Source of the DNA: Marinomonas profundimaris
Lineage (GTDB): Bacteria > Pseudomonadota > Gammaproteobacteria > Pseudomonadales > Marinomonadaceae
Length of the DNA: 64,000 nucleotides
Reading direction: 5' to 3'
NCBI RefSeq assembly: GCF_000508165.1
Contig: NZ_AYOZ01000008.1
Location: 28,986 to 92,985 of the forward strand
Part shown: one piece after another, positions 27,017 through 36,800 of the stretch
How positions within the stretch are numbered: the stretch's first letter is position 1
Layout of the letters: each line of letters opens with the position of its first letter
Position numbers and translations under genes: made by a program
The notes under the pieces: model-generated
Told to the model about the DNA's origin: nothing
Databases searched by the model: none
Seen by the model: the letters and a program-made list of their open reading frames with translations, nothing else

Positions 27017-28345
27017 CTATCCGGCAGGAATGACAAGTTTCTGGCCAATCCAGATAACATCATTTTTTAGTTTGTTTGCTTCTCGTATATTCGACAACGA
27101 CACTCGATTACGGCGAGCGATTTCCGATAAGGTATCGCCTTTTTCGACGACATAAACAGAATCAGAATGTCGCCCCTGCTTCCAGGACACCAGCGTGCCA
27201 TCGGGGGCATTCTTAACAAAATAGTCAATCACCCCTTTGGAAATCGACGCCGCCAATTTGACCCTATACGTTCGGCTAGACAGATTTTTTGCTTCCGTCT
27301 TGTTGGAGACAAACCCGGTTTCGATCAGAATCGAGGGAATGTCTGGCGACTTCAGCACAACAAAACCCGCTTGCTGAACGCTATTTTTGTGTAAAACAGC
27401 CACACCTCTCATCTCACCTAAGACGCTCTTCCCTATATTCAAACTCATCTGAATAGTAGAATTCATGGACATATCCAGCAACACTTCCGCCAGCAACTGA
27501 TCTTTATCATCCAGTGAGATCCCACCCACAAGATCCGCCGAGTTTTCTTGCTGAGCCAACCAACGACCCATTTCGGAACTTTTACCACTTAGTGAGAGCG
27601 CCCAGACAGAAGCGCCCCGAGCACTGGATTTCGTAAACGCATCCGCATGAATGGAAATCATCAAATCCGCATTTGCATCACGCGCCACCCGAGAACGATC
27701 ACGAAGTTGCAAAAAGGTATCGGTTGAGCGAGTTAAGACCGCTTTAAAGCCATCTACGGCATTAATCCTATTAGCCAGCTCTTTACCAATCGAGAGCACA
27801 ACGTCTTTTTCGCGGACCTTATATTGCCCTAAAGCACCCGGATCTTTACCACCATGCCCAGGATCTATCGCAATGACAATGTCACGCTTTTCTTTTGAGA
27901 GGTTTGCTAAACTTTTAACAATGGTGGCCGGCTTACGAACCCCATATTCCAATTCAACCAGTATACGAGGACCGTATGTACCGTTGGCAGCCAACACCGT
28001 ACTTTTCGCTCTCGCTTTCTGAGCCAAATCCAGCACAAAACGAACACCTTTGTCTCGCTTCGCATATCGAACACGCATCAATACATCAGAAGACAGCGCC
28101 GATAAACCGTTCACAACGGCGGTATCGAGCACCACACCGCTAATATCCAAAACGATGCGTTCAGGGTTTGAAAGAGGGAAAATTCGATGCTCAGATGTTT
28201 CGGACAACTCAAATACCAAACGCGTCACTCCTTCCTGTTGAGCAACACGAATATCTCGGACCTCTGCAGCAAAAGCATTAAAAGCCACAGCGAAAAAAAT
28301 CAAATTAATAAAAACAAAAAGACAAGTACGGAATTTAGTATGCAT
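27017..28345 (-). CDS. amiB: N-acetylmuramoyl-L-alanine amidase (AmiB/AmiC type)
   Basis: 442 residues with a signal peptide (residues about 1-26, ending FNAFAA), an AMIN domain (about 27-130), a zinc amidase_3 domain (VIAIDPGHGGKDPGALG near residue 157, and IETGFVSN near 340) and one LysM repeat at the C-terminus (YVVEKGDTLSEIARRNRV). It cuts the peptide stem from septal peptidoglycan so daughter cells separate. It lies between tsaE and mutL as in other gammaproteobacteria. AmiB and AmiC cannot be told apart firmly here; position favours AmiB. Confidence 0.93.
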   Translation of the reverse strand: MHTKFRTCLFVFINLIFFAVAFNAFAAEVRDIRVAQQEGVTRLVFELSETSEHRIFPLSNPERIVLDISGVVLDTAVVNGLSALSSDVLMRVRYAKRDKGVRFVLDLAQKARAKSTVLAANGTYGPRILVELEYGVRKPATIVKSLANLSKEKRDIVIAIDPGHGGKDPGALGQYKVREKDVVLSIGKELANRINAVDGFKAVLTRSTDTFLQLRDRSRVARDANADLMISIHADAFTKSSARGASVWALSLSGKSSEMGRWLAQQENSADLVGGISLDDKDQLLAEVLLDMSMNSTIQMSLNIGKSVLGEMRGVAVLHKNSVQQAGFVVLKSPDIPSILIETGFVSNKTEAKNLSSRTYRVKLAASISKGVIDYFVKNAPDGTLVSWKQGRHSDSVYVVEKGDTLSEIARRNRVSLSNIREANKLKNDVIWIGQKLVIPAG

Positions 28346-28431
28346 ATCAGACAGCTAGCTAGTATATCTGACACACTATAACTGCTGATTAAATGGATCT
28401 CAATCTTACTTATAGTAAAGACTTCTATACA

Positions 28432-28902
28432 TCAAGAAGTTATGACTTTTCGCAAAATAGTTAACGCCTCTTCACCCTTTACTGTTTGCGCCTCTAAAAC
28501 GACATTTCGACCCTGCCGAATCAAAGCCAATGAGATAACCAAATCCGCTGCAGGCAAAGCACCACGACCCATTTCAGCCCACTCAATCAAGCACAAGGCG
28601 CCGTCAGTGAAGTAATCCCGAATCCCCATGAACTCCAACTCCTCTGCATCACCCACTCGATACAAGTCGAAATGATACGCATCCAAGTTTGGCAATTCAT
28701 AAGGCTCAACTATTGTGTAAGTTGGACTCTTCACTGGGCCTTGATAACCCAACCCTCGCAAAACCCCTCTCACTAGCGTGGTTTTCCCCATACCGAGATC
28801 GCCGTCCAAGTGAACGACACCGCCCATTTTCAACGCTGATGACAAAACCTCACCCAAATTGACCATCGCCTCTTCACCGAAAACCTCTTTTTCAATTCTC
28901 AT
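28432..28902 (-). CDS. tsaE: tRNA threonylcarbamoyladenosine synthesis ATPase TsaE
   Basis: 156 residues from the ATG at 28902; a TTG two codons earlier (28908) is also possible. The P-loop is GDLGMGKTTLVRG near residue 36, followed by SPTYTIVEPYE and HFDLYR, all typical of TsaE. Together with TsaB and TsaD it completes the t6A37 modification of tRNAs. It leads the amiB-mutL-miaA operon. Confidence 0.95.
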   Translation of the reverse strand: MRIEKEVFGEEAMVNLGEVLSSALKMGGVVHLDGDLGMGKTTLVRGVLRGLGYQGPVKSPTYTIVEPYELPNLDAYHFDLYRVGDAEELEFMGIRDYFTDGALCLIEWAEMGRGALPAADLVISLALIRQGRNVVLEAQTVKGEEALTILRKVITS

Positions 28903-29045
28903 TACCAATTCATCCTCTCCTCAACGACAGAGCAAACACAAAATTCATGCAATTCTAATACAGAAGCCTTTTGAATCAAGCACCAATGCCCCATAATCAG
29001 CATACTCCAACATATCAACCACAATCACAGTATACAAAGGCCTCT

Positions 29046-29795
29046 ATGGACTGGTTTCTTATTTCTCTTATTGCTGTCGCCGTTTTCATCACTGGCATCT
29101 CTAAAGGTGGCTTTTCAGGCGCATTTGGCATCATGGCGGTACCACTAATTTCATTGCAGACAACCCCTATTCTCGCTGCAGCAATAATGCTTCCTATCCT
29201 TTGCATCATGGACATATTTACCGTTCAAAAATTTTGGGGGAAATGGAACACAGAGCAACTAATTCAATGCATTCCAGCTGCCATCATAGGCGTTATTATC
29301 GGAGGATTAACAGCGTCATGGTTTTCAGCTGACTGGCTAAAAATAATGGTTGGCACCATTGCGGTAGGTTTCACGTTAAACTCATGGCCAAGAAAAAGTC
29401 GCACCAGCCCTCTCAAGCCATTCAACGCATTTACTGGAAAATTATGGTGCTCGCTCGGCGGCTTTACGAGCTTCATTGCCCATGCTGGCGGCCCACCGAT
29501 GAGCGTTTATTTACTCAGAGCAAATTTAGATAAAACGCAATACGTCGCGACTGCTGCCGTCATATTCACCGCAATAAATTATGTAAAACTCATTCCATAT
29601 GGCATGTTAGGGCAACTGAATACATCTAACATACTATTATCGATCTGTTTCACTCCCATCGCATTTCTTGGCGTGCAACTTGGTGCTTGGTTGCACTATA
29701 AAATTTCAACCACATTCTTTTTTAAATTCATGTACAGCTGTCTTTTTTTAACCGGCATCAAACTTATTTGGGACGGCGCCTCCTCGCTAACATAA
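29046..29795 (+). CDS. TauE/SafE-family membrane transporter
   Basis: 249 residues from the ATG at 29046 (MDWFLISLIAVAV), which has AAAGG upstream; an earlier in-frame ATG at 28971 has no ribosome site and would add a polar tail. Seven to eight hydrophobic segments are seen. The motifs GISKGGFSGAFG and AHAGGPPMSVYLL belong to the TauE/SafE (DUF81) family, which exports sulfite, sulfoacetate and related anions. The substrate here is unknown. It is alone on its strand and convergent with orn. Confidence 0.88.
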   Translation: MDWFLISLIAVAVFITGISKGGFSGAFGIMAVPLISLQTTPILAAAIMLPILCIMDIFTVQKFWGKWNTEQLIQCIPAAIIGVIIGGLTASWFSADWLKIMVGTIAVGFTLNSWPRKSRTSPLKPFNAFTGKLWCSLGGFTSFIAHAGGPPMSVYLLRANLDKTQYVATAAVIFTAINYVKLIPYGMLGQLNTSNILLSICFTPIAFLGVQLGAWLHYKISTTFFFKFMYSCLFLTGIKLIWDGASSLT

Positions 29796-29821
29796 TGAGC
29801 TTTTTCTACTTAAGCTCATTA
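29793..29821. terminator. Two-way terminator between the transporter gene and orn
   Basis: TAATGAGCTT and AAGCTCATTA form a 10-bp stem between convergent genes; runs of T and A lie in the loop and flank. Confidence 0.65.
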
Positions 29822-29849
29822 GCGACAAGCAATGTCGTAGCAATAACAA

Positions 29850-30407
29850 CTAAGCCTTATTATCCAAACCAAACATGGTGGTACGATAATGTTTCAACTC
29901 TCCAATAGACTCTAAAATATCGTCCATGGCCAAATGCGAACCCGATTTATGAAACCCCTCCAGCGCTTCTGGTTTCCAACGCTTTGCCAATTCTTTTACT
30001 GTACTCACATCAAGATAACGGTAATGAAAAAAACGCTCTAGGTTTGGCATATAACGATATAGAAAACGACGATCTTGACCAACACTGTTACCACAAATTG
30101 GCGATACGCCAGCGGGCACATATTTGGCCAAAAACTCAATCGTTTCTTTTTCCGCTTGCTCCATACTAATCGCCGAAGAAAGCACCCTTGCGGTTAGACC
30201 AGAATCACCATGATGCTGAGTGCACCATTCATCCATTGCATCCATCACAAATTTTTCTTGATGCACGGCAAGACTAGGCCCTTTTGCCAACACATTGAGA
30301 TGCTTATCCGTGACAACCGTCGCAATTTCAATAATCGTATCGGTTTCAGGATCCAAGCCCGTCATCTCTAGGTCGATCCACACTAAATTCTCTTCATTTA
30401 AGCTCAT
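29850..30407 (-). CDS. orn: Oligoribonuclease
   Basis: 185 residues. The DEDDh exonuclease motifs are present: [14 protein letters not shown] at the N-terminus, [10 protein letters not shown] near residue 108, and HLAMDDI near residue 158. Orn degrades RNA of two to five bases, including pGpG from cyclic-di-GMP turnover. It is divergent from rsgA, as is common in gammaproteobacteria, with a 74-bp shared promoter region. Confidence 0.98.
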   Translation of the reverse strand: MSLNEENLVWIDLEMTGLDPETDTIIEIATVVTDKHLNVLAKGPSLAVHQEKFVMDAMDEWCTQHHGDSGLTARVLSSAISMEQAEKETIEFLAKYVPAGVSPICGNSVGQDRRFLYRYMPNLERFFHYRYLDVSTVKELAKRWKPEALEGFHKSGSHLAMDDILESIGELKHYRTTMFGLDNKA

Positions 30408-30481
30408 AACCTTCCAAGTCCTTTATTATCAATGCTAAGCATTATACTCTATGCGCCTTACTTTATGACCAGACGAATCTA

Positions 30482-31516
30482 ATGTCGAAGCGAAAACTTA
30501 CCAAACAACAAACTTGGCGAATTGAACGAATTCAAAAAGAACGCGTGGAACGCACTCAAAAACGAGGCGATGTTGCCGAAGAGCTTCTTCAGTCATCGGA
30601 CCTTGGCCCGGAAACAGAAGGCATCATTATTTCTCATTTCGGCACCCAAGTTGAAGTCGAAGGCAAACAAGAGCCATTCATTGGTGTCTCAACACGCTGC
30701 AATCTGCGCGCCAATTTAGGCCAGCTAGTAACGGGTGATAAAGTCGTCTGGCGACCAAAGCAAAACGAAGGCGGCGTGGTCGTAGCCACAACACCGAGAC
30801 ACACGTCCCTATCTCGCCCAGACATGCACGGCAGAATCAAACCCGTCGCCGCCAATATAGATCATATTATTGTTGTGATTGCCGCTGAACCGGTTGCTCA
30901 CGCCAATTTAATCGACCGTTATTTGGTCGCCGCAGAGACAGTAGGCATCCCTCCTGTCATCCTGCTAAACAAGTGCGACTTAATCGATGACCGTAACAAA
31001 GCAGATCTAGATGATCTGTTAAAAACCTATGAAGACTTGAATTACAAAATCATCAGAACATCAATTACAAACCAAGAAGGCATGGAGTCGCTGTACGAAT
31101 TCTTACAAGACAAAACCAGTGTCTTTGTTGGGCAATCTGGCGTCGGAAAGTCATCTCTGATAGGAACCATACTCCCTGATATAGACATCACTGTGGGCGA
31201 ACTATCACAAAAGAGAAAAAAAGGCGTACACACCACCACCACGGCACGCTTATTCCACATGCCAAAAGGCGGAGATCTTATTGACTCGCCAGGAATACGT
31301 GAATTTGGTTTATGGCATATTTCTGAAGAAGAGCTGCTGAATGGATTTATTGAATTCAGACCGCATATTGGCTATTGCCGATTTCGTGATTGCGCCCACG
31401 AAAAAGAACCTGGCTGCGCCATCTTAGAAGCACTTGAAAAAGGTGAAATAACAGAGCACCGCTTCCAAAGCTTCTTAAGAATCAAACAATCCATTCGTGA
31501 AAACCAAGCGTTTTAA
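30482..31516 (+). CDS. rsgA: Ribosome small-subunit GTPase RsgA
   Basis: 344 residues. An OB-fold (about 45-110) precedes a circularly permuted GTPase domain (G4 NKCDLI, then G1 GQSGVGKSSLIG near residue 218, then DSPGIREFGL), and a C-terminal zinc-binding segment with CRFRDCAHEKEPGC. RsgA assists late maturation of the 30S subunit. Its stop codon overlaps that of motB, which runs the other way, by 4 bp. Confidence 0.98.
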   Translation: MSKRKLTKQQTWRIERIQKERVERTQKRGDVAEELLQSSDLGPETEGIIISHFGTQVEVEGKQEPFIGVSTRCNLRANLGQLVTGDKVVWRPKQNEGGVVVATTPRHTSLSRPDMHGRIKPVAANIDHIIVVIAAEPVAHANLIDRYLVAAETVGIPPVILLNKCDLIDDRNKADLDDLLKTYEDLNYKIIRTSITNQEGMESLYEFLQDKTSVFVGQSGVGKSSLIGTILPDIDITVGELSQKRKKGVHTTTTARLFHMPKGGDLIDSPGIREFGLWHISEEELLNGFIEFRPHIGYCRFRDCAHEKEPGCAILEALEKGEITEHRFQSFLRIKQSIRENQAF

Positions 31517-32421
31517 AAAACCGTTTCAGGTGATATTTTCAAATCCGACTGCTGGACAGAACTTCCGAAATTACGGCGATTCTGATCCAGCAATTTTTTA
31601 TACGCTGCATCCGTTAAAAGCGTAATACTAATACGTCTATTTTCCGCACTGTCAGTCTCAAAACGGTTATAGGGAATCGTGTCTGACAAACCGATCACCT
31701 GCGCAATTCGCTTATCTTCAACCCCTCCCTCTTCCAATATACGACGTGCCGCATTCGCTCGTAAAGCAGACAAATCCCAGTTATCTAATCGACCAGACCC
31801 ACTGAATTTCGACGAATCCGTATGCCCAGTAATCACAATAGGATTAGTTACTTTGTTAAAAATAGGCGACATACTCAACAACGTATTTTCAATATCAGGC
31901 ATCATTCGAGCACTGCCTCGCTCAAACATAGGCTTGTCAGGATTATCCAACAGAGTGATTCGCACACCGAGTGGCGTTATTTCAATGCGTAGATTTTGCT
32001 GCTTAGAAAGCAAAATATTCATTCTACCCATTTCTTTCTGCAACATGTCATTGATGCTATTAGACTCAGCAGAATCAGGACCATTCCCAGCACGTAAATC
32101 TCTTGATGAAACATCCGTACTGCCCGGCTCAGGCAACTGTAAATCTAATTTTTTTTCCGCACTTTTCGCAGGGCTGCCCCCAAGATCAATAGGGTTAGCA
32201 CTAAAACCTGCTGTTGAAGGCCCCATTGGGTCATGAAAATACCCTTCGATACTGGCCAATTCTTCCGGCGATGCCACACTTAACAACCATAAGACCAAAA
32301 AGAACGCCATCATAGCCAAAGCAAAATCCGCCAGCGCTATTTTCCAAGCGCCACCATGATGCCCCCCCTTCTTGATCTTTTTAACTCGTCGAATCACCAG
32401 ACCATTAGAACCTAAGGCCAT
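31513..32421 (-). CDS. motB: Flagellar motor stator protein MotB
   Basis: 302 residues. A positively charged N-terminus (KKIKKGGHHGGAWKIALADF) is followed by one membrane segment (about 30-50) containing the conserved region FALAMMAFFLVLWLLS, and a C-terminal OmpA-like peptidoglycan-binding domain (ITGHTDSSKFSGSGRLDNWD, about residues 195-290). It forms the stator with MotA and anchors it to peptidoglycan. It follows motA by 33 bp. Confidence 0.95.
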   Translation of the reverse strand: MALGSNGLVIRRVKKIKKGGHHGGAWKIALADFALAMMAFFLVLWLLSVASPEELASIEGYFHDPMGPSTAGFSANPIDLGGSPAKSAEKKLDLQLPEPGSTDVSSRDLRAGNGPDSAESNSINDMLQKEMGRMNILLSKQQNLRIEITPLGVRITLLDNPDKPMFERGSARMMPDIENTLLSMSPIFNKVTNPIVITGHTDSSKFSGSGRLDNWDLSALRANAARRILEEGGVEDKRIAQVIGLSDTIPYNRFETDSAENRRISITLLTDAAYKKLLDQNRRNFGSSVQQSDLKISPETVF

Positions 32422-32454
32422 GCAATATTCTCCTTAACTTGGCATAAGCCCATA

Positions 32455-33309
32455 CTAGCGGTATTGCTTAAGATCATTCGATAACTCAATAAAACTTGGT
32501 CGCATCTCAGGCGGCAACAACTTACGCCCGGTTTCTACCGCCACGGGTGGCGCATAACCAGATACAATCGAATTCAAACACGCCTTGATACATAGATACG
32601 CTTTTAGCTCATGCGCCCCTAAACTTTCCAAATGGGAAGCGGCAGGACCAACAAAACCATAACCAAAAAAGATACCTAGAAACGTCCCCACCAAAGCCGC
32701 GGCAACGTGCGCCCCTATTTCTTCTAAAGGCCCACCAATAGAGCCCATGGTAATAACAATACCAAGCACCGCAGCCACAATACCAAAACCAGGCAAACCT
32801 TCCGCCACACGAGTCAATGCATGACTCGGCGCAACTAATTCTTCCTGAATTTGCTCAATTTCATTATCCATAATGGCCTCAATTTCATAAGCAGGCAGAC
32901 CCGTCAGAGTAAAAATACGGTAATTATCCGTTAAAAAATCAACCACTTCATGATCCCGTACCACATCAGGGAAACGATTAAATAAATCACTGGTAAAAGG
33001 AGACTCTATATCTTCTTCAACAGACAAAAACCCGTCTTGTCGACTTTTCTGAAAAAGGCAGTACATCAACCCTAATAACTGAAGATAGAACTGCTTATTA
33101 TGACGACTGCCAGAAAACACTTGAGGCAGCATGGTGAATACTTTTTTCTGCACAATAAATGGATTGGCAACCATAAAAGCACCCAATGCGGCACCACAAA
33201 TTATGATAATTTCAAACGGTTGCCATAATGCCAACATATTGCCATGAGATGCCAAATAGCCAGACACAACACTAACAATAACAACCAGTACGCCCGCTAA
33301 CGCAAACAT
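32455..33309 (-). CDS. motA: Flagellar motor stator protein MotA
   Basis: 284 residues from the ATG at 33309 (MFALAGVLVVIVSVV), preceded by AAGGAAGAG; a longer frame from 33345 adds a polar tail and no ribosome site. Four membrane segments and a cytoplasmic loop are visible, with the conserved segment GLPGFGIVAAVLGIVITMGS near residue 165. MotA and MotB make the proton- or sodium-driven stator. No other flagellar genes lie in this window. Confidence 0.95.
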   Translation of the reverse strand: MFALAGVLVVIVSVVSGYLASHGNMLALWQPFEIIIICGAALGAFMVANPFIVQKKVFTMLPQVFSGSRHNKQFYLQLLGLMYCLFQKSRQDGFLSVEEDIESPFTSDLFNRFPDVVRDHEVVDFLTDNYRIFTLTGLPAYEIEAIMDNEIEQIQEELVAPSHALTRVAEGLPGFGIVAAVLGIVITMGSIGGPLEEIGAHVAAALVGTFLGIFFGYGFVGPAASHLESLGAHELKAYLCIKACLNSIVSGYAPPVAVETGRKLLPPEMRPSFIELSNDLKQYR

Positions 33310-33431
33310 ATTCTCTTCCTTAATACTGACAAAGTATGCTCTCACCTAAATATACAGTATGATTAATGAGATCAAAAACATAAGAGCACTTTACATACTC
33401 ACAAACAACCGGGCTACTAATGTAACCAGCT

Positions 33432-34916
33432 ATGATAGACAAGTCACCTTCTAGCCTAAATGAATGGCTACATTTTCTTAAAAACAAAAAATTTCCGGTT
33501 AAATCCGTCAATTTAACTCGTCTTAAGACCCAAATAAAAAGAACCGAAGATACGCTCGATGGCATGCAAGCCAACATTGCATCAGACCCATTGCTTGCTT
33601 TTGCCATTCTTAATGAAGCAAATCGAATTATTCCCAATAAGAACAGTGAGATAAAAACGCCTTTTCACGCCGCTGCCATGGTTGGAATGAATGGCATTGA
33701 GAAGCTGCTTCCTCGGTTTGCAGCTTACGACACACACACCAAAAAGCCATCACCGCCCCTCAAGGCTTTTTTAAGTGAAATACAAACCAGCTATGAAGCA
33801 GCCACAATAGCAAGACACTGGGCCATTGAAAAACTAACCAATAATGAAGATGACATTTTTTGGACGACACTGTTCCGTGATGCGGCTAGATGGCTCTTAT
33901 GGTTTTACGCTTACCCAATCATGTCCACTCTTAAGCAAAAACTAGAGCAAGGCGAAAAAGCCAGCCAAGCAGAGCTAAGCACACTGGGTTGCCGGATAGA
34001 TGAACTGACCGTTCATCTATGCACGTTTTGGGGCACACCACAAAAGATCATCGAGTCTTTTTTAACAAAACACATGCCCAACGCCAAAGAACTGCAGGCT
34101 TTAGCTCACTTAGCACACCACCCTGACGAACTGCCAGGCTTCACTGAAGACAAAAGACTCACCATCATAATCAACAACCCACTCATTTTTTCCTACTGCG
34201 CAAACAAGGTTGCTCACGAAGCGAACCTGATGAGATGGGATTCTAAAAACCTACCCTTCTTCTACCGTGTTGTTGCCACCGTAATGCATCGCCACCTAGG
34301 GGACGTTATTCACACCGCACACTTAGCAAGCACAGAAGCCGCCGCACTATACAATCACGGCGGAAAAATACCGCTTGCAAACCAGCTTCTTGATCCTGAT
34401 TTATTTACAAAAAAAGCCGCTCTAGAACACAGAGCAAAAAACAGTTTATCCCCTATTTCAGCGCTCAAAAAAGCACTTCATCAAAAAGACAATATCGACA
34501 CAAAACAAAAAGCGAGCCTTGCTTTAAAAACAATCAAGCAAGCCATCCCAAACGCTCAACACAGTATTATTTTTAAGCACACAAATAACAAAGTGTCTCC
34601 AATGTACCAATCTGGCTATAACTTAGACACAATCAAAGCCATTCAGTGGAGCTCATCGTCCAGCGTCTTTAATAAACTTTCCGGTGCGCGATCCGCCACC
34701 CATTTATCAGGCAAAAAGCTGGACAACATATTAAAAGATCTCCCGCACACATCAGATCAAATAATAGACCCCAATAGCCACCTCATCCTCGCTTCGACAC
34801 AAACATCAGAGAATGAAATGACCATTTTTTGGCTAGAAACACGCACAGAATTTAATGAAACAGATTACAAAAACCTTAAAAAAATCGTGTCTTTAATTAG
34901 CCACAGTACTACTTAA
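33432..34916 (+). CDS. HDOD-domain protein
   Basis: 494 residues. The N-terminal half looks like an HDOD domain (SDPLLAFAILNEANRI near residue 55 and AAMVGMNGIEKLLPRF near residue 85), a catalytically inactive relative of HD phosphohydrolases used in signalling. The C-terminal half (about 330-490) could be a degenerate GAF-like sensor. There is no membrane segment. It is divergent from motA and 25 bp upstream of psd; the function is unknown. A link to motility or cyclic-di-GMP signalling is possible but not shown. Confidence 0.75.
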   Translation: MIDKSPSSLNEWLHFLKNKKFPVKSVNLTRLKTQIKRTEDTLDGMQANIASDPLLAFAILNEANRIIPNKNSEIKTPFHAAAMVGMNGIEKLLPRFAAYDTHTKKPSPPLKAFLSEIQTSYEAATIARHWAIEKLTNNEDDIFWTTLFRDAARWLLWFYAYPIMSTLKQKLEQGEKASQAELSTLGCRIDELTVHLCTFWGTPQKIIESFLTKHMPNAKELQALAHLAHHPDELPGFTEDKRLTIIINNPLIFSYCANKVAHEANLMRWDSKNLPFFYRVVATVMHRHLGDVIHTAHLASTEAAALYNHGGKIPLANQLLDPDLFTKKAALEHRAKNSLSPISALKKALHQKDNIDTKQKASLALKTIKQAIPNAQHSIIFKHTNNKVSPMYQSGYNLDTIKAIQWSSSSSVFNKLSGARSATHLSGKKLDNILKDLPHTSDQIIDPNSHLILASTQTSENEMTIFWLETRTEFNETDYKNLKKIVSLISHSTT

Positions 34917-34941
34917 ATTCACCTATATCAGGATAAAAACC

Positions 34942-35802
34942 GTGACTAAAGATCAACTTTTTGCATTTGCACAACACATCACTCCGCAAAAAACCTTGTC
35001 TCGTACTATTGGCAAAATAGCGGAATGCGAAAACACCTGGGTAAAAAATACTTTTATCAGTCAATTCGTTAAAAAATACCAAGTAGACATGTCCGAGGCC
35101 ATTAACAGCGACCCACTGTCTTATCGCAACTTTAACGAATTTTTCACTCGCTCTATTCGCCCAGAACTGCGTCCAATATCTGATAAAGAAAATAGCATTG
35201 TCTGCCCAGCAGATGGCGCCATCAGCCAACTTGGCGATATCGAACACGGCACGTTATTACAAGCGAAAGGACACACCTATAGCTTAACCAGCTTATTAGG
35301 TGGTGATGCATCACTGTCCAACCAGTTCCTCGGCGGCTCTTTTGCTACGGTTTACCTTTCGCCAAAGGACTACCATCGTGTTCACATGCCACTTACTGGC
35401 AAACTGACAAAAATGATTCATATTCCTGGCAAATTGTTCTCTGTGAATAAAGTCACAGCCGAGCAGATCCCAAATGTCTTTGCACGCAATGAACGTACTG
35501 TTTGTATTTTTGAAACAGAAGCCGGCCCGATGGCCGTAATCCTAGTCGGCGCAATGATTGTCGCTAGTATAGAAACCGTATGGGCAGGACAAGTCACACC
35601 ATTCAATAAAAATGTCGTGACTTGGGATTACAACGAACTGAACAACATTGAAATCAAAAAAGGCGAGGAAATGGGACGCTTCAAACTGGGCTCTACCGCC
35701 ATTGTTCTATTTGGAAAAGGCGCCGTGGAATGGGAAGACGCTCTAGAAGCAGAAACACCGACCAAGATGGGTATGCATTTCGGCAACATCACCGAAAAAT
35801 AG
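34942..35802 (+). CDS. psd: Phosphatidylserine decarboxylase
   Basis: 286 residues with a GTG start at 34942 (AGGA 8 nt upstream). The self-cleavage motif LGST in GRFKLGSTAIVLF (near residue 250) provides the pyruvoyl group. VHMPLTGKL and HRVHMP are further family motifs. It makes phosphatidylethanolamine at the inner membrane; the phosphatidylserine comes from pssA at 59607-60944. The gene ends at a two-way terminator shared with secF. Confidence 0.97.
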   Translation: MTKDQLFAFAQHITPQKTLSRTIGKIAECENTWVKNTFISQFVKKYQVDMSEAINSDPLSYRNFNEFFTRSIRPELRPISDKENSIVCPADGAISQLGDIEHGTLLQAKGHTYSLTSLLGGDASLSNQFLGGSFATVYLSPKDYHRVHMPLTGKLTKMIHIPGKLFSVNKVTAEQIPNVFARNERTVCIFETEAGPMAVILVGAMIVASIETVWAGQVTPFNKNVVTWDYNELNNIEIKKGEEMGRFKLGSTAIVLFGKGAVEWEDALEAETPTKMGMHFGNITEK

Positions 35803-35822
35803 ACACCTTATAAATAAACATT

Positions 35823-35849
35823 AAAAAGCCTGCACGAAGCAGGCTTTTT
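35823..35849. terminator. Two-way terminator between psd and secF
   Basis: AAAAAGCCTGC and GCAGGCTTTTT form a hairpin with A and T runs on either side, serving both convergent genes. Confidence 0.92.
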
Positions 35850-35876
35850 AATGACTCAAAAATACGATTTATCACA

Positions 35877-36791
35877 TTATGGCAAATCGTCTTCTAATTC
35901 CGCTTTTGGAGCAGGAACCAAGTCCTCTCTCTTCACGTCCATCGCAAGCAATAGATTGGCCGCAACGAAAACGGAAGAATAAGTACCAATAACAATACCC
36001 ACCAACAACGCCATAGAGAAGTTGTGTATGGCTTCGCCACCCGCCACAAACAAAACAACCAATACAAACAAAGTCGTTAAAGAAGTAATCAAGGTACGAC
36101 CCAATGTTTGGTTAATAGATTCATTCACTAGATCGTAGGGCTCTGTGTCTCGCATAATTCGGAAATTCTCCCGGATTCGGTCACATACAACGATCGTATC
36201 ATTCAGCGAGTAACCCACAACTGCCAGCAATGCCGCCAACACCGTTAGGTCAAATTCAACCTCAAAGATAGAAAAGAAACCCAACGTAATGATCACGTCA
36301 TGCACAAGCGCCGCAACAGAGGCAAGTGAGAACTTAAACTGAAAACGAACAGCAACGTAAATCATGACAATCGCTAGGGCAAGTAACATCCCCAAGCCAC
36401 CCTGCTCACGCAACTCCTCACCCACCTGCGCACCAACAAATTCAGAGCGCTGAAGCGACACCTCATTTGATCCATGATTCTGAAGTGTCAACAACACTTC
36501 ATCACCTAGCGTAGCTGTATAGGAGTTCGCCATGCGAACCACAACATCCGTTGTAGAACCAAAGTTCTGCACAACCACATCATCATAACCGTTACTGCGC
36601 AGCAACGATCGAACATCATCAAGGTTTGGCGCTTCGTCATAAGCCACCTCAACCAAGGTTCCGCCCGTAAAGTCCAAACCGAACTGCAAACCCTTTGTTG
36701 CCAAAGAACCAAGGGAAATCAGGATCAACGTAATCGAAAAAACAGCTACGATCTTACGCATCGCCATAAATGGAATATTTGTCACTTTCAT
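35877..36791 (-). CDS. secF: Protein translocase subunit SecF
   Basis: 304 residues. Six membrane segments, the first at about residues 13-33. GLDFTGGTLVEV near residue 36 and GYSLNDTIVVCDRIREN near residue 193 are SecF signatures. With SecD and YajC it uses proton flow to help proteins leave the Sec channel on the periplasmic side. It follows secD by 9 bp. Confidence 0.97.
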   Translation of the reverse strand: MKVTNIPFMAMRKIVAVFSITLILISLGSLATKGLQFGLDFTGGTLVEVAYDEAPNLDDVRSLLRSNGYDDVVVQNFGSTTDVVVRMANSYTATLGDEVLLTLQNHGSNEVSLQRSEFVGAQVGEELREQGGLGMLLALAIVMIYVAVRFQFKFSLASVAALVHDVIITLGFFSIFEVEFDLTVLAALLAVVGYSLNDTIVVCDRIRENFRIMRDTEPYDLVNESINQTLGRTLITSLTTLFVLVVLFVAGGEAIHNFSMALLVGIVIGTYSSVFVAANLLLAMDVKREDLVPAPKAELEDDLP

Positions 36792-36800
36792 GGCGCTCTC

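Noticed and set aside
31679..32236. 185-codon plus-strand frame
   Set aside because: It is a shadow of motB, which is well supported on the other strand.
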